From Magnetovibrio sp. (GTDB taxonomy: Bacteria > Pseudomonadota > Alphaproteobacteria > Rhodospirillales > Magnetovibrionaceae): a DNA stretch of 64,000 bases. The position numbers were made by a program, and so were the translations under genes. The notes under the pieces are model-generated. The model saw only the letters and a list, made by a program, of their open reading frames with translations. It made no database searches and was not told the origin of the DNA. Positions 36,013 to 44,565 of this stretch are shown here, piece after piece (position 1 is the stretch's first letter; the number at the start of each line of letters is the position of its first letter). The stretch covers positions 1 to 64,000 of the forward strand of contig JANQJR010000069.1 of NCBI GenBank assembly GCA_028281525.1, written 5' to 3'.

Positions 36013-36018
36013 TAAGCC

Positions 36019-36378
36019 ATGGATGACTTTTTTGTCCGTTACGGCCAAGCGTTCGTCGATCAGGATTTTGCCGTGATCGAAAGCTGCTTTGCGTATCCGT
36101 GCATGCTCACCAACGACGGCGGCACGGATTTGATCTGCGACGGCGACGATCTGGAACAGCACTTGACGCATTTTCTCGCCACCCTGCGCGAGCGCGCACC
36201 CGCCCGCGCGGTGCCGACCATCTTGGACGACCGGGCCTACGGCGACGGCAACCGGGTGGTGTCGGTGCAATGGCGGCTCTTTGACGCAGCGGATCAAATC
36301 GAATCCGAATGGGGCTATCTCTATGTGCTGATCGGTGGCGACGGGGCGTGGAAAATCAGCCTCGCGAATCCGGTGTGA
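36019..36378 (+). CDS. SnoaL/NTF2-like small protein
   Basis: A 119-residue protein with an NTF2-like fold: FFVRYGQAFVDQDFAVI, CFAYPCML, and ending VSVQWRLFDA, WGYLYVLIGGDGAWKISL. The family includes ketosteroid isomerase-like and unknown proteins; the function is not predictable here. The ATG is only 6 bp past the MITE-like element and no ribosome-binding site precedes it, so its original 5' region may have been replaced. Confidence 0.75.
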   Translation: MDDFFVRYGQAFVDQDFAVIESCFAYPCMLTNDGGTDLICDGDDLEQHLTHFLATLRERAPARAVPTILDDRAYGDGNRVVSVQWRLFDAADQIESEWGYLYVLIGGDGAWKISLANPV

Positions 36379-36384
36379 GCGTCC

Positions 36385-36418
36385 ACAGTTTTCTTTTTGA
36401 ATTTCTTCTCAAAACTGT
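36385..36418. repeat. Inverted repeat between SnoaL-like and DUF4242 genes
   Basis: ACAGTTTT (36385-36392) and AAAACTGT (36411-36418) form perfect 8-bp arms around a T-rich 18-base loop. A second small stem AGGCGT/ACGCCT (36434-36453) follows. Neither has a T-run after it; weak terminators or binding sites are possible. Confidence 0.35.
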
Positions 36419-36504
36419 ATCCAAAGCTACAGAAGGCGTGATTCAAAACGCCTAAAGTCCGCTTCCGTCATGCAATCCAGCCCATAGCTCAAGGAGACGC
36501 AACC

Positions 36505-36810
36505 ATGGAACGGATGAAATTCTTCATCGACACCCACGACGTGGCGAAGGACACCTTTCCCGCGGGAATCACCCCGGAGCAATTCGAAGGGTTTTTCGCC
36601 CAGTACGAAGACGCCTGTCAGGAGGAAGGCGTGGTGATTCTGCGCGTGCACGTCGGTTACGACGACGGCCTTGCGTTCTGCTTCACCATGGCGCCCGATG
36701 CGGATGCCGTGCGCCGTGCGCACGAACGTGTCGGCTTGGCGTTCGACAGCATTTGCGAAGTCGCCACCGCGACGCCGGGAGACACCTTCTTCCGCCGCAA
36801 TGCGGCTTAG
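36505..36810 (+). CDS. DUF4242 small protein
   Basis: A 101-residue ferredoxin-fold protein of the DUF4242 family. It begins MKFFIDTHDVAKDTFPAGITPEQ-like sequence, has HVGYDDGLAFCFTMAPDADAV and ends RAHERVGLAFDSICEV. A homologue is described as nickel-binding, but that does not fix the role here. AAGGAGA is well placed before the ATG. It probably shares a transcript with the DUF4142 gene 34 bp downstream. Confidence 0.8.
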   Translation: MERMKFFIDTHDVAKDTFPAGITPEQFEGFFAQYEDACQEEGVVILRVHVGYDDGLAFCFTMAPDADAVRRAHERVGLAFDSICEVATATPGDTFFRRNAA

Positions 36811-36844
36811 GTTGACCGTAATCAAAGTATAAGGATAGCACACA

Positions 36845-37381
36845 ATGAAAATCATCATGAATCTGGGTGTAGCCCTCACCCTAACGGTGGCGGCCATGAC
36901 CATCTCCCTGCCAACTACGGCCGGTGGCCTGGATGACGCCACCATCGTCGCCATTTTCGACCAAGCCAACATGGCGGATATCGCCACCGCACGCCTGGGC
37001 GCGAAGAAGGGCCACAGCAAAGAGGTCCGCGAGCTTGCCAAAATGGTCGCCACGGACCACATGGGCGTGCAGCGCATGGGCCGTGAATTGGCCGCCAAGC
37101 TGGGCGTGCTCGGCACTCCACCGGCGGGCGACGGCTCGTGGATGGCGCAGGCCGAAGCGCTGGGGATGCTCGATCGGCTGGAGGGTCCGGCGTTCGACGC
37201 GGCGTACCTGAAGTACGAAGTCGGCTACCACACCGCCGTGATCGATGCGATCAACACGACATTGTTGCCGAGCATCGAAAACGCAGAGCTCAAGGCGCTG
37301 GTGCTCAGGGTTCTGCCCGGGTTTGAACATCACCTGGCGATGACCAAAAAGACCGCCGACAAACTGGGCGTGGCGTACTAA
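36845..37381 (+). CDS. DUF4142 secreted protein
   Basis: A 178-residue protein with a signal peptide (hydrophobic segment VALTLTVAAMTISLPTTAGG). The mature part is the four-helix DUF4142 domain: IFDQANMADIATARLGAKKG, VRELAKMVATDHMGVQRMG and FEHHLAMTKKTADKLG. The fold resembles ferritin-like bundles, without clear iron ligands. Periplasmic; function unknown. The DUF4242 gene precedes it and a Crp/Fnr-family gene follows. Confidence 0.85.
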   Translation: MKIIMNLGVALTLTVAAMTISLPTTAGGLDDATIVAIFDQANMADIATARLGAKKGHSKEVRELAKMVATDHMGVQRMGRELAAKLGVLGTPPAGDGSWMAQAEALGMLDRLEGPAFDAAYLKYEVGYHTAVIDAINTTLLPSIENAELKALVLRVLPGFEHHLAMTKKTADKLGVAY

Positions 37382-37509
37382 GCGCCATGGTCCAGGGCCG
37401 TACCCCCGTTTTCCGTCATTTGCCCTCCCCGTACGGATGGTTTTCGTCTACTTTCCCCTAAGAAGCATAGGTGTCCAGCCGGACGTGCGGGAATGACGGG
37501 AAACGGGAT

Positions 37510-38172
37510 ATGGCCGACCAGCTTACGGCTTTGACAATGCTGAACACACTTTCCCAGCCGAGCCGCGACCTTTTCGAACAGCGTTTGGTCAAACGCGCCT
37601 TCGCCAAAGGCGATACGTTGATCGACAAGGGCGACCAAGTTTCCGGCGCGTATTTCGTGCTCGGCGGCCAGCTTCGCGTCTATACCTACGGGCCAGGCGG
37701 CAAGGAGGCGACGCTCTACATGATTGATCCCGGCGAAACCTGCGTCCTGGCCTTGAACAGCCTGTTCAACGACATGCTCTATCCCGCATGGGTGGAGGCC
37801 GAAACCGACACGGTGGTCGGCGTTTTGCCGGGCATCGCCTACCGCACCCTGTTTTCCAACGATCCCGCCATCCAGGATTTGACGGTCAGGGCCTTGTCCA
37901 CCGCCGTGTTTCGCCTGATGGCGGAGCTGGAGCAGATTCACGCCAACAAGCTGGACCGGCGCTTGGCGAGCTTTCTGATCAACCGCGCATCGTCAGAGGG
38001 CGTGGTGAAAAAGACCCAGCGCGAAATTGCCGCGCATATCGGCACCACCCGTGAAGTGGTGGCACGCCTGTTGGGGCAATTGGCATCGGATGGGTTGATC
38101 GCCACCGGCCGCGGCCAGGTGCGTATCCTGGATGCCGCTGCGCTTGCGGCACAGGTCATGGCGGTGGAATGA
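37510..38172 (+). CDS. Crp/Fnr-family transcriptional regulator
   Basis: A 220-residue regulator. An N-terminal cyclic-nucleotide-binding fold (FAKGDTLIDKGDQVSGAYFV, GGQLRVYTYGPGGKEATLYM) is followed by the HTH (TQREIAAHIGTTREVVARLL). No N-terminal cysteine cluster for an FNR-type Fe-S sensor is present; the single conserved cysteine is in GETCVLAL. The ligand is unknown. The ATG at 37510 is chosen over a GTG 13 codons earlier. It may control the DUF4242-DUF4142 pair just upstream. Confidence 0.85.
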   Translation: MADQLTALTMLNTLSQPSRDLFEQRLVKRAFAKGDTLIDKGDQVSGAYFVLGGQLRVYTYGPGGKEATLYMIDPGETCVLALNSLFNDMLYPAWVEAETDTVVGVLPGIAYRTLFSNDPAIQDLTVRALSTAVFRLMAELEQIHANKLDRRLASFLINRASSEGVVKKTQREIAAHIGTTREVVARLLGQLASDGLIATGRGQVRILDAAALAAQVMAVE

Positions 38173-38184
38173 TGGGCGCGCCAG

Positions 38185-39132
38185 TTAGGTGGCGTTCAAT
38201 TTGGCCTCGATCGCGTCCCAGATTTTTTCTTCCAGCGCGATGCCATCGAAGCGCCGGATTTCCTGCAGTCCGGTGGGGGACGTGACGTTGATTTCCGTCA
38301 AATAGCCGCCGATCACGTCGATGCCGGCGAACAGCAGGCCGCGTTCGCGCAAGTCTTGGCCGATGGTGTGGCAGATGTGCAGATCGCGTTCGGTCAGCTG
38401 GGTTGGCTCCGGCATGCCGCCGGCGTGCATGTTGGAGCGCGCTTCGCCTTCCGGCGGCACGCGGTTGATGGCGCCCACGGGATGGCCGTCGACTAAGATG
38501 ATGCGTTTGTCGCCCTGGCGCACGTCTTTCAAGTAGGCCTGTACCACCACCGGTTCGCGCGCGCCGCCCAAAAACATTTCAAGCAATGCATTGAGGTTTT
38601 CATCATCCGGTTTGACGTGGAAGACTCCCGCGCCGCCATTGCCGTACAGCGGCTTGACGATGATGTCTTGGTGTTTGTCGCGAAACGCCTTGATGGCGGC
38701 GACATTGCGCGTCACCAAGGTGGGCGGCACCAGGTCCGGGAACTTGGCGATGTAGAGCTTCTCGGGATTGGCGCGCACTTCGGTGGGGTTGTTCACCACC
38801 AAGGTGTCCGGGTGGATCATATCGAGCAGATAGGTGGTGGTGAGATACGCCATGTCGAACGGTGGGTCCTGGCGCAGCCACACCACGTCCAGCGTCGAGA
38901 GATCCACCAACTCCGGCGTGCCCAACGTACAGTGATGGCCCAGTTCGCGGCGCAGTTCCAAACGCATGGCCTGGGCCATGACCCGCCCGTCCTCGAACAC
39001 CAGGTCGTCGGGATGGTAATAAAACAGCTCGTGTCCCCGGTTTTGCGCCTCCAGGCCGATGACGAAGGTTGAATCGGCGTCGATGTCGACCGCCGTGATC
39101 GGGTCCATCTGCAGAGCGACTTTAAGGGCCAT
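38185..39132 (-). CDS. gshB: Glutathione synthetase GshB
   Basis: A 315-residue ATP-grasp ligase joining gamma-glutamylcysteine and glycine. The N-terminus VALQMDPITAVDIDADSTF, the block VVWLRQDPPFDMAYLTTTYLLD, KPLYGNGGAGVF of the ATP site and INVTSPTGLQEI near the end are diagnostic. It is the last gene of the minus-strand run yraN-BON-SirB1-gshB. GshA is not in the window. Confidence 0.97.
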   Translation of the reverse strand: MALKVALQMDPITAVDIDADSTFVIGLEAQNRGHELFYYHPDDLVFEDGRVMAQAMRLELRRELGHHCTLGTPELVDLSTLDVVWLRQDPPFDMAYLTTTYLLDMIHPDTLVVNNPTEVRANPEKLYIAKFPDLVPPTLVTRNVAAIKAFRDKHQDIIVKPLYGNGGAGVFHVKPDDENLNALLEMFLGGAREPVVVQAYLKDVRQGDKRIILVDGHPVGAINRVPPEGEARSNMHAGGMPEPTQLTERDLHICHTIGQDLRERGLLFAGIDVIGGYLTEINVTSPTGLQEIRRFDGIALEEKIWDAIEAKLNAT

Positions 39133-39147
39133 TTGAGTTCCGAATCC

Positions 39148-39999
39148 TTAAAAGTTGTTTTTATCCAGGCGGCGGCGCAACTGCTGCACCATCTGGGAAG
39201 CTGTATAGCGGTGCGCGTCGTTTCCGGGCAATCGCAAAAATGTTTCCAGTGCGTCGATGGCGTCCAACACATGGTCGAGCCGCGCATGCAACAATCCCAG
39301 CTCCCGCCACAACCGGGCGTCGTTCGGAGCGATCAGCAGCGCGCCCTCTATGATGTGGAGCGCCGCTTCCGGTGCGCCCAGCTTCAAGTGATGGATTTTG
39401 ATGTCGTGCTGCAAGGTGAGCAGCACTGCGCGCCGGTCCATGGCTATAAGTCCATCCGGCGTCAGCTCGCCCTTTTGGCCTTGCGTATCCTTGATCAATT
39501 TACGCAAGGCCCGCGCATCGACGATCCGCCCCCCGTCAAAGGGGTCGATGATGATGCGCTCCTTGGCGTCCGCTACCGCCACCAAGGCGCGCGCCGGAAA
39601 GTCAAGGATGTCGGGTTTGATGTCAAAAGCACCCACAACATGAGCGTACAAGATGCACAACGTGTGAGCACCGCCCCGGCGGTGGTCGATGACACGCGCC
39701 AGATTGGCGCCCTGGGCTGTCTCGCCGGGATCGTCAGCCCCGCCGTAGCCATAGCGCCGCGCAAGAATTTGGCGGGCCGCTTCCAAGGTCAGGCCTGGCG
39801 TGTGCGGGTCGGTACCAACGTAGGCGCGCGCCGCTTGGACCAAGGTTTGAAGATGGCGGCGGTAGGCGTCGATTTTGAGGTCAGGCTCCGTCCATTTGGC
39901 CAGCCACAGAGCGGCTTCGGCTAAGTTGACGGCTCCGTCTTCTTGCTCGCCGATGGCGCTCAGGGCTTCCTTGCAGGTGGGTGTGCTGGTGTCCGCCAT
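39148..39999 (-). CDS. SirB1-type transglutaminase-like protein with TPR end
   Basis: A 283-residue protein. The N-terminal part (AVNLAEAALWLAKWTEPDLKI) is the SirB1 start; the core has a transglutaminase-like fold (NLARVIDHRRGGAHTLCILYAHVV), with the substrate DPFDGGR block after it; the C-terminal 90 residues form tetratricopeptide-like helices. The start is the ATG at 39999; longer in-frame sequence overlaps the BON gene. Catalytic activity is unproven in this family. It lies between gshB and the BON lipoprotein. Confidence 0.83.
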   Translation of the reverse strand: MADTSTPTCKEALSAIGEQEDGAVNLAEAALWLAKWTEPDLKIDAYRRHLQTLVQAARAYVGTDPHTPGLTLEAARQILARRYGYGGADDPGETAQGANLARVIDHRRGGAHTLCILYAHVVGAFDIKPDILDFPARALVAVADAKERIIIDPFDGGRIVDARALRKLIKDTQGQKGELTPDGLIAMDRRAVLLTLQHDIKIHHLKLGAPEAALHIIEGALLIAPNDARLWRELGLLHARLDHVLDAIDALETFLRLPGNDAHRYTASQMVQQLRRRLDKNNF

Positions 40000-40001
40000 G
40001 C

Positions 40002-40619
40002 TCACACGCCGGAATTCGCAGCGGGGACCGGATCCTTGATGCGCACATGGCTCACGATGCGTTTGACGAATTGCAACGAACGGGCATGGTTCTTGACCCG
40101 CTCCAACTCCTCCGGACTTTGCGCGATGCCGATCAGATAGACGGTCCCGCCCACGGTTTCGATGGCGTAATTGATCGCCAAGACCTTCTCGTCGAAAGTC
40201 AACTTGGCTTCCAGCCGGGCCGATATCCAAACATCGCGCGCGGTATCCAGAACGCCGCCTTCGGACGTCACATGGATTTCGTTGATGACGTCCTTGACGC
40301 CATCCACCGCCCACGCCAAGCGCACCGCATCAGCGCGGTGTTGTTCGGTTTTCACCTGGCCGGTGAGCAGGACGCGGCTTTCGTAGACTTCGATGCCGAC
40401 ATTGGTGACCAGCGTGTGGTCGTGGCGGGCGTACTGCTCCAAAACACGGCTGGAAAGGCTCAGATCACGCGCCACGCCGTCCATGCCGCGCTCTTGATAG
40501 GCGGCAATGCCGGCTCCCGCGCTCACGCCCATCACCGCGCCGACCGGGGTGCAGGCGACTTGCGCCAACGTGATGGCGAACAGCGCCAGGGCAGCGGCGA
40601 TCCAAGGTCTTTTTTGCAT
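40002..40619 (-). CDS. BON-domain periplasmic lipoprotein (OsmY/DolP type)
   Basis: A 205-residue protein. The signal peptide ends near VAC (C23), a weak lipobox with Gln at -3. Two BON domains follow, with VGIEVYESRVLLTGQVKTEQH and LAINYAIETVGGTVYLIGIA. BON domains bind phospholipid or envelope partners; DolP-like proteins support outer-membrane integrity. It lies next to yraN and ends 2 bp before the SirB1-type gene start. Confidence 0.87.
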   Translation of the reverse strand: MQKRPWIAAALALFAITLAQVACTPVGAVMGVSAGAGIAAYQERGMDGVARDLSLSSRVLEQYARHDHTLVTNVGIEVYESRVLLTGQVKTEQHRADAVRLAWAVDGVKDVINEIHVTSEGGVLDTARDVWISARLEAKLTFDEKVLAINYAIETVGGTVYLIGIAQSPEELERVKNHARSLQFVKRIVSHVRIKDPVPAANSGV

Positions 40620-40741
40620 CGTTTTGTGTCCGGGTTTTCACATTCGATTAAGGGCGATTACGGGGGCGAATCGCCCAACAGTTTACGGCGGGGATGGTTA
40701 ACAAGTCGATGACGAACAAGGATGCGCTTAAGGCTCGAATC

Positions 40742-41140
40742 TTAAGGCCGCCAGGCATCTTTCACAAAGGTCAAGCGCCCCGGCCCCGACACCAGGCAAA
40801 CGTCGAAACGGATGTCGCAGACGTGCAGCAAAGGGCGTTGCATCAAAAACGCCTCCGCCGCGCGCTGGACGCGGCGGCGTTGCTGGGGGCCCACGGCATC
40901 GGCGGCATCGGCGTGGTCCGTGCGGGCCTTGACCTCGATGAAGCGGATCAGGCGGCCGCGCTTGGCGATCAGGTCGATTTCGCCCACTTGGGTCTTGAAG
41001 TTTTGCGCCAAGATACGGTGGCCCGTCAGGCGCAGGGTCCACGCAGCCAGACGTTCCGCCCAACGGCCGCGCTTTTGCGCGCGCACCCGGGCGCGTTTTT
41101 GATGTTGCTTATGCGGTGATGGACTTGCCGGTTTACTCAT
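40742..41140 (-). CDS. yraN: YraN-family (UPF0102) endonuclease-fold protein
   Basis: A 132-residue protein with the PD-(D/E)XK-like UPF0102 core: RWAERLAAWTLRLTGHRILA, then VGEIDLIAKRGRLIRFIEVKAR, where E, D and ExK are the predicted metal site. The ATG at 41140 is taken; one nine codons upstream (41167) is also possible. The gene is divergent from the lipoprotein at 41243. In many alphaproteobacteria rsmI is adjacent; here it is not. Confidence 0.9.
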   Translation of the reverse strand: MSKPASPSPHKQHQKRARVRAQKRGRWAERLAAWTLRLTGHRILAQNFKTQVGEIDLIAKRGRLIRFIEVKARTDHADAADAVGPQQRRRVQRAAEAFLMQRPLLHVCDIRFDVCLVSGPGRLTFVKDAWRP

Positions 41141-41242
41141 TCCGCCGGGACCGTTACCCTGCATCAAAATTTGGCCGCTTTTTCAAGACACAGTCTTCGC
41201 GGCAAAAGAGTATCAGGTTTTGGCGGAGGCTCCAGCGCGGAC

Positions 41243-42697
41243 ATGCCGATCAGGTCGATGAAAACAAGCGCGGTTTTGGCGTTGGCGTTGGGCTTCGTCC
41301 TGGCCGGGTGCGAAACCGCCGGGTTGCCGGGCGTCGGCGGCGGGCCCAAGGTGGCCAATCCGCCGCAATCCAGCCAAGGCCCGGTTCGCACCCCCTCCGG
41401 ATCGTATGCCTCTTCCGGTGGCTCCGGGCCGCAGATTGCGCGCCTGCCCGACACGCCACCGCCCGCGCAGCCGCGCCCGCCGTCGTTGCCGTCCCTGGAT
41501 GAATTGATCGGGCGTATTCCTCAAGCGGCGAGCGGCGACGCGATCACGGAACCGCCGGTTCTGCCCGAAGCCCGGGGCCTGCGCGTGGCGGTGCTGCTGC
41601 CGCTGTCCGGAGCCAATCAACGCATCGGCGCATCCATGCTCAACGCCGCGCAGATGGCCCTGTTTGATTTCGCGGGACCGGATTACGAATTGCTGGTGCA
41701 CGACACCTGGGGCACACCCGAAGGCGCCGCGGAGGCCGCGCGCCTCGCCATTGCGGATGGCGCGCGCTTGATCATCGGTCCGCTGTTGTCGCCATCGGTG
41801 CGTGCAGTGTCCGATCAAGCCCGCGCCGCGGGCGTGCCGGTGGTGGCGTTTTCCTCGGACCGCACCGTGGTGGGCGACGGGGTCTACACCATGGGCTTTT
41901 TCCCCGCCGACGAGGTCAAGCGTGTGGTCGATTACGCCGCCGCTCAAGGGGCCAGCAGTTTCGCCCTGCTCGCACCCCGCGACGCCTATGGCGAGACGGT
42001 ATCCAAGGCGATGAACGCCGCCGTTTGGGAGGCGGGCGGATTCGTCGTGCAGACGGAATTCTACGATCCGCAAATCAGTGACTTTTCCGAACCGGTCAAG
42101 CGCATCGCGCATTACGAGGAGCGCCGCCAAGCGCTGCTCGACCAACGCCGCGATTTGGAAGTGCGCGCCGATGAGGTTTCGCAGCTGGCGCTTAAACGTC
42201 TGGAAAATCTGCAGACGTTGGGGGAAGTGCCGTACGACGCCCTGTTGTTGGCCGATGGCGGCAAGCGTCTGGTTGCGGTGGCGGCGATGCTGCCGTTTTT
42301 CGACGTCGATCCGAAAAAGGTCAAAATTCTCGGCACCGGGCAATGGGATGAACAGGGCTTGGGCGCGGAGCCGGCCTTGGTTGGCGGTTGGTTCGCGGCC
42401 CCCGACCCCGGTCAGCGCCGGGCGTTTTCGGACAAGTACTTGGGCGCATACGGCAACCGCCCGCACCGCTTGGCGACCCTGGCTTACGATGCCACCGCGC
42501 TCTCGGTCGTGTTGGGCGCGCAAAACGCGGCCCGGCCCTACACCTCCGAAGAGCTCGCCAAAGCCAGCGGATTCGCCGGGCGTGACGGCATCTTCCGTTT
42601 TTCCCGGACCGGGGCGGTGGAGCGTGGCTTGGCGGTTCTCCAGATTCGGCGCAAAGATTCCCGGGTGATCGATCCCGCCCCCCAGGCCTTTCAATAA
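41243..42697 (+). CDS. LpoA-like penicillin-binding protein activator lipoprotein
   Basis: A 484-residue lipoprotein (lipobox LAGC, C23). A Gly/Pro-rich linker leads to a periplasmic-binding-protein (leucine-binding type I) domain beginning RVAVLLPLSGANQRIG, with GARLIIGPLLSPSVRAVS and LATLAYDATALSVVL. It resembles the C-terminal module of LpoA, which activates PBP1A from the outer membrane; the role here is by analogy. It faces yraN and is convergent with hemW. Confidence 0.88.
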   Translation: MPIRSMKTSAVLALALGFVLAGCETAGLPGVGGGPKVANPPQSSQGPVRTPSGSYASSGGSGPQIARLPDTPPPAQPRPPSLPSLDELIGRIPQAASGDAITEPPVLPEARGLRVAVLLPLSGANQRIGASMLNAAQMALFDFAGPDYELLVHDTWGTPEGAAEAARLAIADGARLIIGPLLSPSVRAVSDQARAAGVPVVAFSSDRTVVGDGVYTMGFFPADEVKRVVDYAAAQGASSFALLAPRDAYGETVSKAMNAAVWEAGGFVVQTEFYDPQISDFSEPVKRIAHYEERRQALLDQRRDLEVRADEVSQLALKRLENLQTLGEVPYDALLLADGGKRLVAVAAMLPFFDVDPKKVKILGTGQWDEQGLGAEPALVGGWFAAPDPGQRRAFSDKYLGAYGNRPHRLATLAYDATALSVVLGAQNAARPYTSEELAKASGFAGRDGIFRFSRTGAVERGLAVLQIRRKDSRVIDPAPQAFQ

Positions 42698-42731
42698 CAA
42701 AAAACCATTGTGGGTTATCGAGACCTGGGGC

Positions 42732-43928
42732 CTAAATGGCCCGCTCCGTCGTGCCCGGTTCGTCCAGCAGGCGCTGAATGACGGTGTTGAGCATGGGCCG
42801 GCCTTGGTCCGTGACACGTAGGCTTGCGTCGTCCAAAACCGCCAGTCCGGTGGATTGCAGTTCCGCGAGCGCTTGCAAATTGACCGCGTCCATCACGTCC
42901 GTGCCGCTCAGCGCGCGAAACCGCGACCGCGCCAACCCAGCCGTGAGACGTAAGCCGGTGAGGATCAATTCCTCGATGCGCTCCTGGCGGCTCAGTTCGC
43001 GCACTTTGGCGGTGCCGTGACCGGTTTTATGGATCGCGTCTAGCCACCGGGCCGGATCGGCGACTTGGTGGGTGGCGGTGGTGACGCCCCCGGCCGTGAC
43101 CCGGCCGTGCGCGCCGGGGCCGATGCCGATGTAGTCGCGGCCTGTCCAGTAGGCGGTGTTGTGGCGGCTCTCACAGCCCGGGCGGGCGTGATTGGAAACC
43201 TCGTAAGCCGGCATGCCGGCCTCCCCGCAGAGGTCCTGGGTCAATTGGTAGAGATCCGCGGCCAGATCCTCGTTTGCTTCGGCGATGTTTTGGCGAAAGA
43301 ACGCCGTGCCCGGCTCGACAGTCAGTTGGTAGAGCGACACGTGCCCGCCGTTTTCTGAGGCGGCCAGCTCCAGGGCCTGTTCCAACTCATCGGCCCACGC
43401 GCCCACGCCTTGGCCCGGGCGGGCGTAGATCAAATCGAATGTGTAACGGTTAAAGATGGCGGCCGCGATGTCCAGTGCGCGCACCGCTTCGCCGCTGGTG
43501 TGTTCGCGCCCCAAGGCCTGCAAATCCTCGTCGATCAGGGCTTGGATGCCGATGGAAACGCGATTGATACCAGCGTTGCGAAAGGCGCGGAACTTAGCCG
43601 ATTCTGCGGATGTGGGATTGGCTTCCAAAGTGATTTCGATATCCTTTGCCAAACCCCAATGGTTCTCGGCGGCCTCGATGACAGTATGGATCGTATCCGG
43701 ATCGACCAGGCTCGGCGTACCGCCGCCGAAGAAGATGCTGGTGAGCAGCCGGCCTTTCGTTTTTTCTGCGAAATGATTTAAGTCGCGCAAAATGGCGCTC
43801 TGGTACGCCCCTTGATCGGGCCCGGCATCGTCCAGTTGATGGGAATTGAAGTCGCAGTACGGGCATTTCGACAGGCACCACGGCCAGTGCACATACAGCG
43901 CCAAAGTCTCTGTGTCGTCATGGGCCAT
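42732..43928 (-). CDS. hemW: Heme chaperone HemW (radical SAM)
   Basis: A 398-residue protein of the HemN-like family. The radical SAM cluster motif is CLSKCPYC (C18, C22, C25), preceded by LALYVHWPW, with FFGGGTPSL next. The N-terminal cysteine extension that marks true coproporphyrinogen dehydrogenase HemN is absent, so HemW is preferred. Usually adjacent to rdgB; here a small zincin gene in the opposite direction is inserted between them. Confidence 0.93.
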   Translation of the reverse strand: MAHDDTETLALYVHWPWCLSKCPYCDFNSHQLDDAGPDQGAYQSAILRDLNHFAEKTKGRLLTSIFFGGGTPSLVDPDTIHTVIEAAENHWGLAKDIEITLEANPTSAESAKFRAFRNAGINRVSIGIQALIDEDLQALGREHTSGEAVRALDIAAAIFNRYTFDLIYARPGQGVGAWADELEQALELAASENGGHVSLYQLTVEPGTAFFRQNIAEANEDLAADLYQLTQDLCGEAGMPAYEVSNHARPGCESRHNTAYWTGRDYIGIGPGAHGRVTAGGVTTATHQVADPARWLDAIHKTGHGTAKVRELSRQERIEELILTGLRLTAGLARSRFRALSGTDVMDAVNLQALAELQSTGLAVLDDASLRVTDQGRPMLNTVIQRLLDEPGTTERAI

Positions 43929-43999
43929 GGGGCGGTCCTTTGCTCACAACTGGTATGAGAGGGCGTCCTAAGCTCAAGCATTGAAGGCCAGAGGTCAAC

Positions 44000-44500
44000 T
44001 TGAAACCGTATCCGCGCTTGCGCATCGTCACATTTGTCGTTTTTGTTCTGTGCGCCGTCGGTCTCGCTGCGCTCGCGGCGGCGGCGGAGCGGGATTTCGC
44101 CTGTGTGCTGGACGATGGCACCCAAGTGCCGGTCTACCTGGACAAAACGCTCAACAACGTCGCGGTGGCGCGCGGAGGCGGCGCGCAGGGCCTGAGAATT
44201 GTCGTCAATCCGAACGCCCTTGCACTGTTCAAACCCGCGACCCGGCTGTTTTGGATGGCGCACGAATGCGCCCACCAGCAGTTGGGACACACGCTGGGCA
44301 ACTTTTCCCCGGATCGTGAAAACGAGGCCGACTGCTACGCCATTCGGCAATTGGTCAAAGATGGCCAAGTCAACGCGGCTGGGTTACAGGACATTCAAAG
44401 CGACATATCCAAAATCGGCGGTGACGGCAGGGTGTATTTAAGCGGCCCCAAACGCGCGGATTTGATCTTCACCTGCGCGTTGACTTTGCCGACGCAGTGA
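44000..44500 (+). CDS. Small secreted zincin-like (HExxH) protein
   Basis: A 166-residue protein. A signal peptide of about 29 residues (TFVVFVLCAVGLAALAAAA) is followed by a compact domain with MAHECAHQQLGH, an HExxH site at 88-92, then ENEADCYA, the ExxAD-type third ligand of gluzincins near residue 109. It lacks the rest of a full M48 protease. A TTG at 44000 with AGAGG six bases upstream is the best start. It interrupts the rph-rdgB-hemW order. Activity is inferred from motif only. Confidence 0.75.
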   Translation: MKPYPRLRIVTFVVFVLCAVGLAALAAAAERDFACVLDDGTQVPVYLDKTLNNVAVARGGGAQGLRIVVNPNALALFKPATRLFWMAHECAHQQLGHTLGNFSPDRENEADCYAIRQLVKDGQVNAAGLQDIQSDISKIGGDGRVYLSGPKRADLIFTCALTLPTQ

Positions 44501-44565
44501 CGGGGCCGCCACACATGCGCCTCTCCAACGGGGGCTTTGATGCTGCGGGGCCTAGACGGGATACA

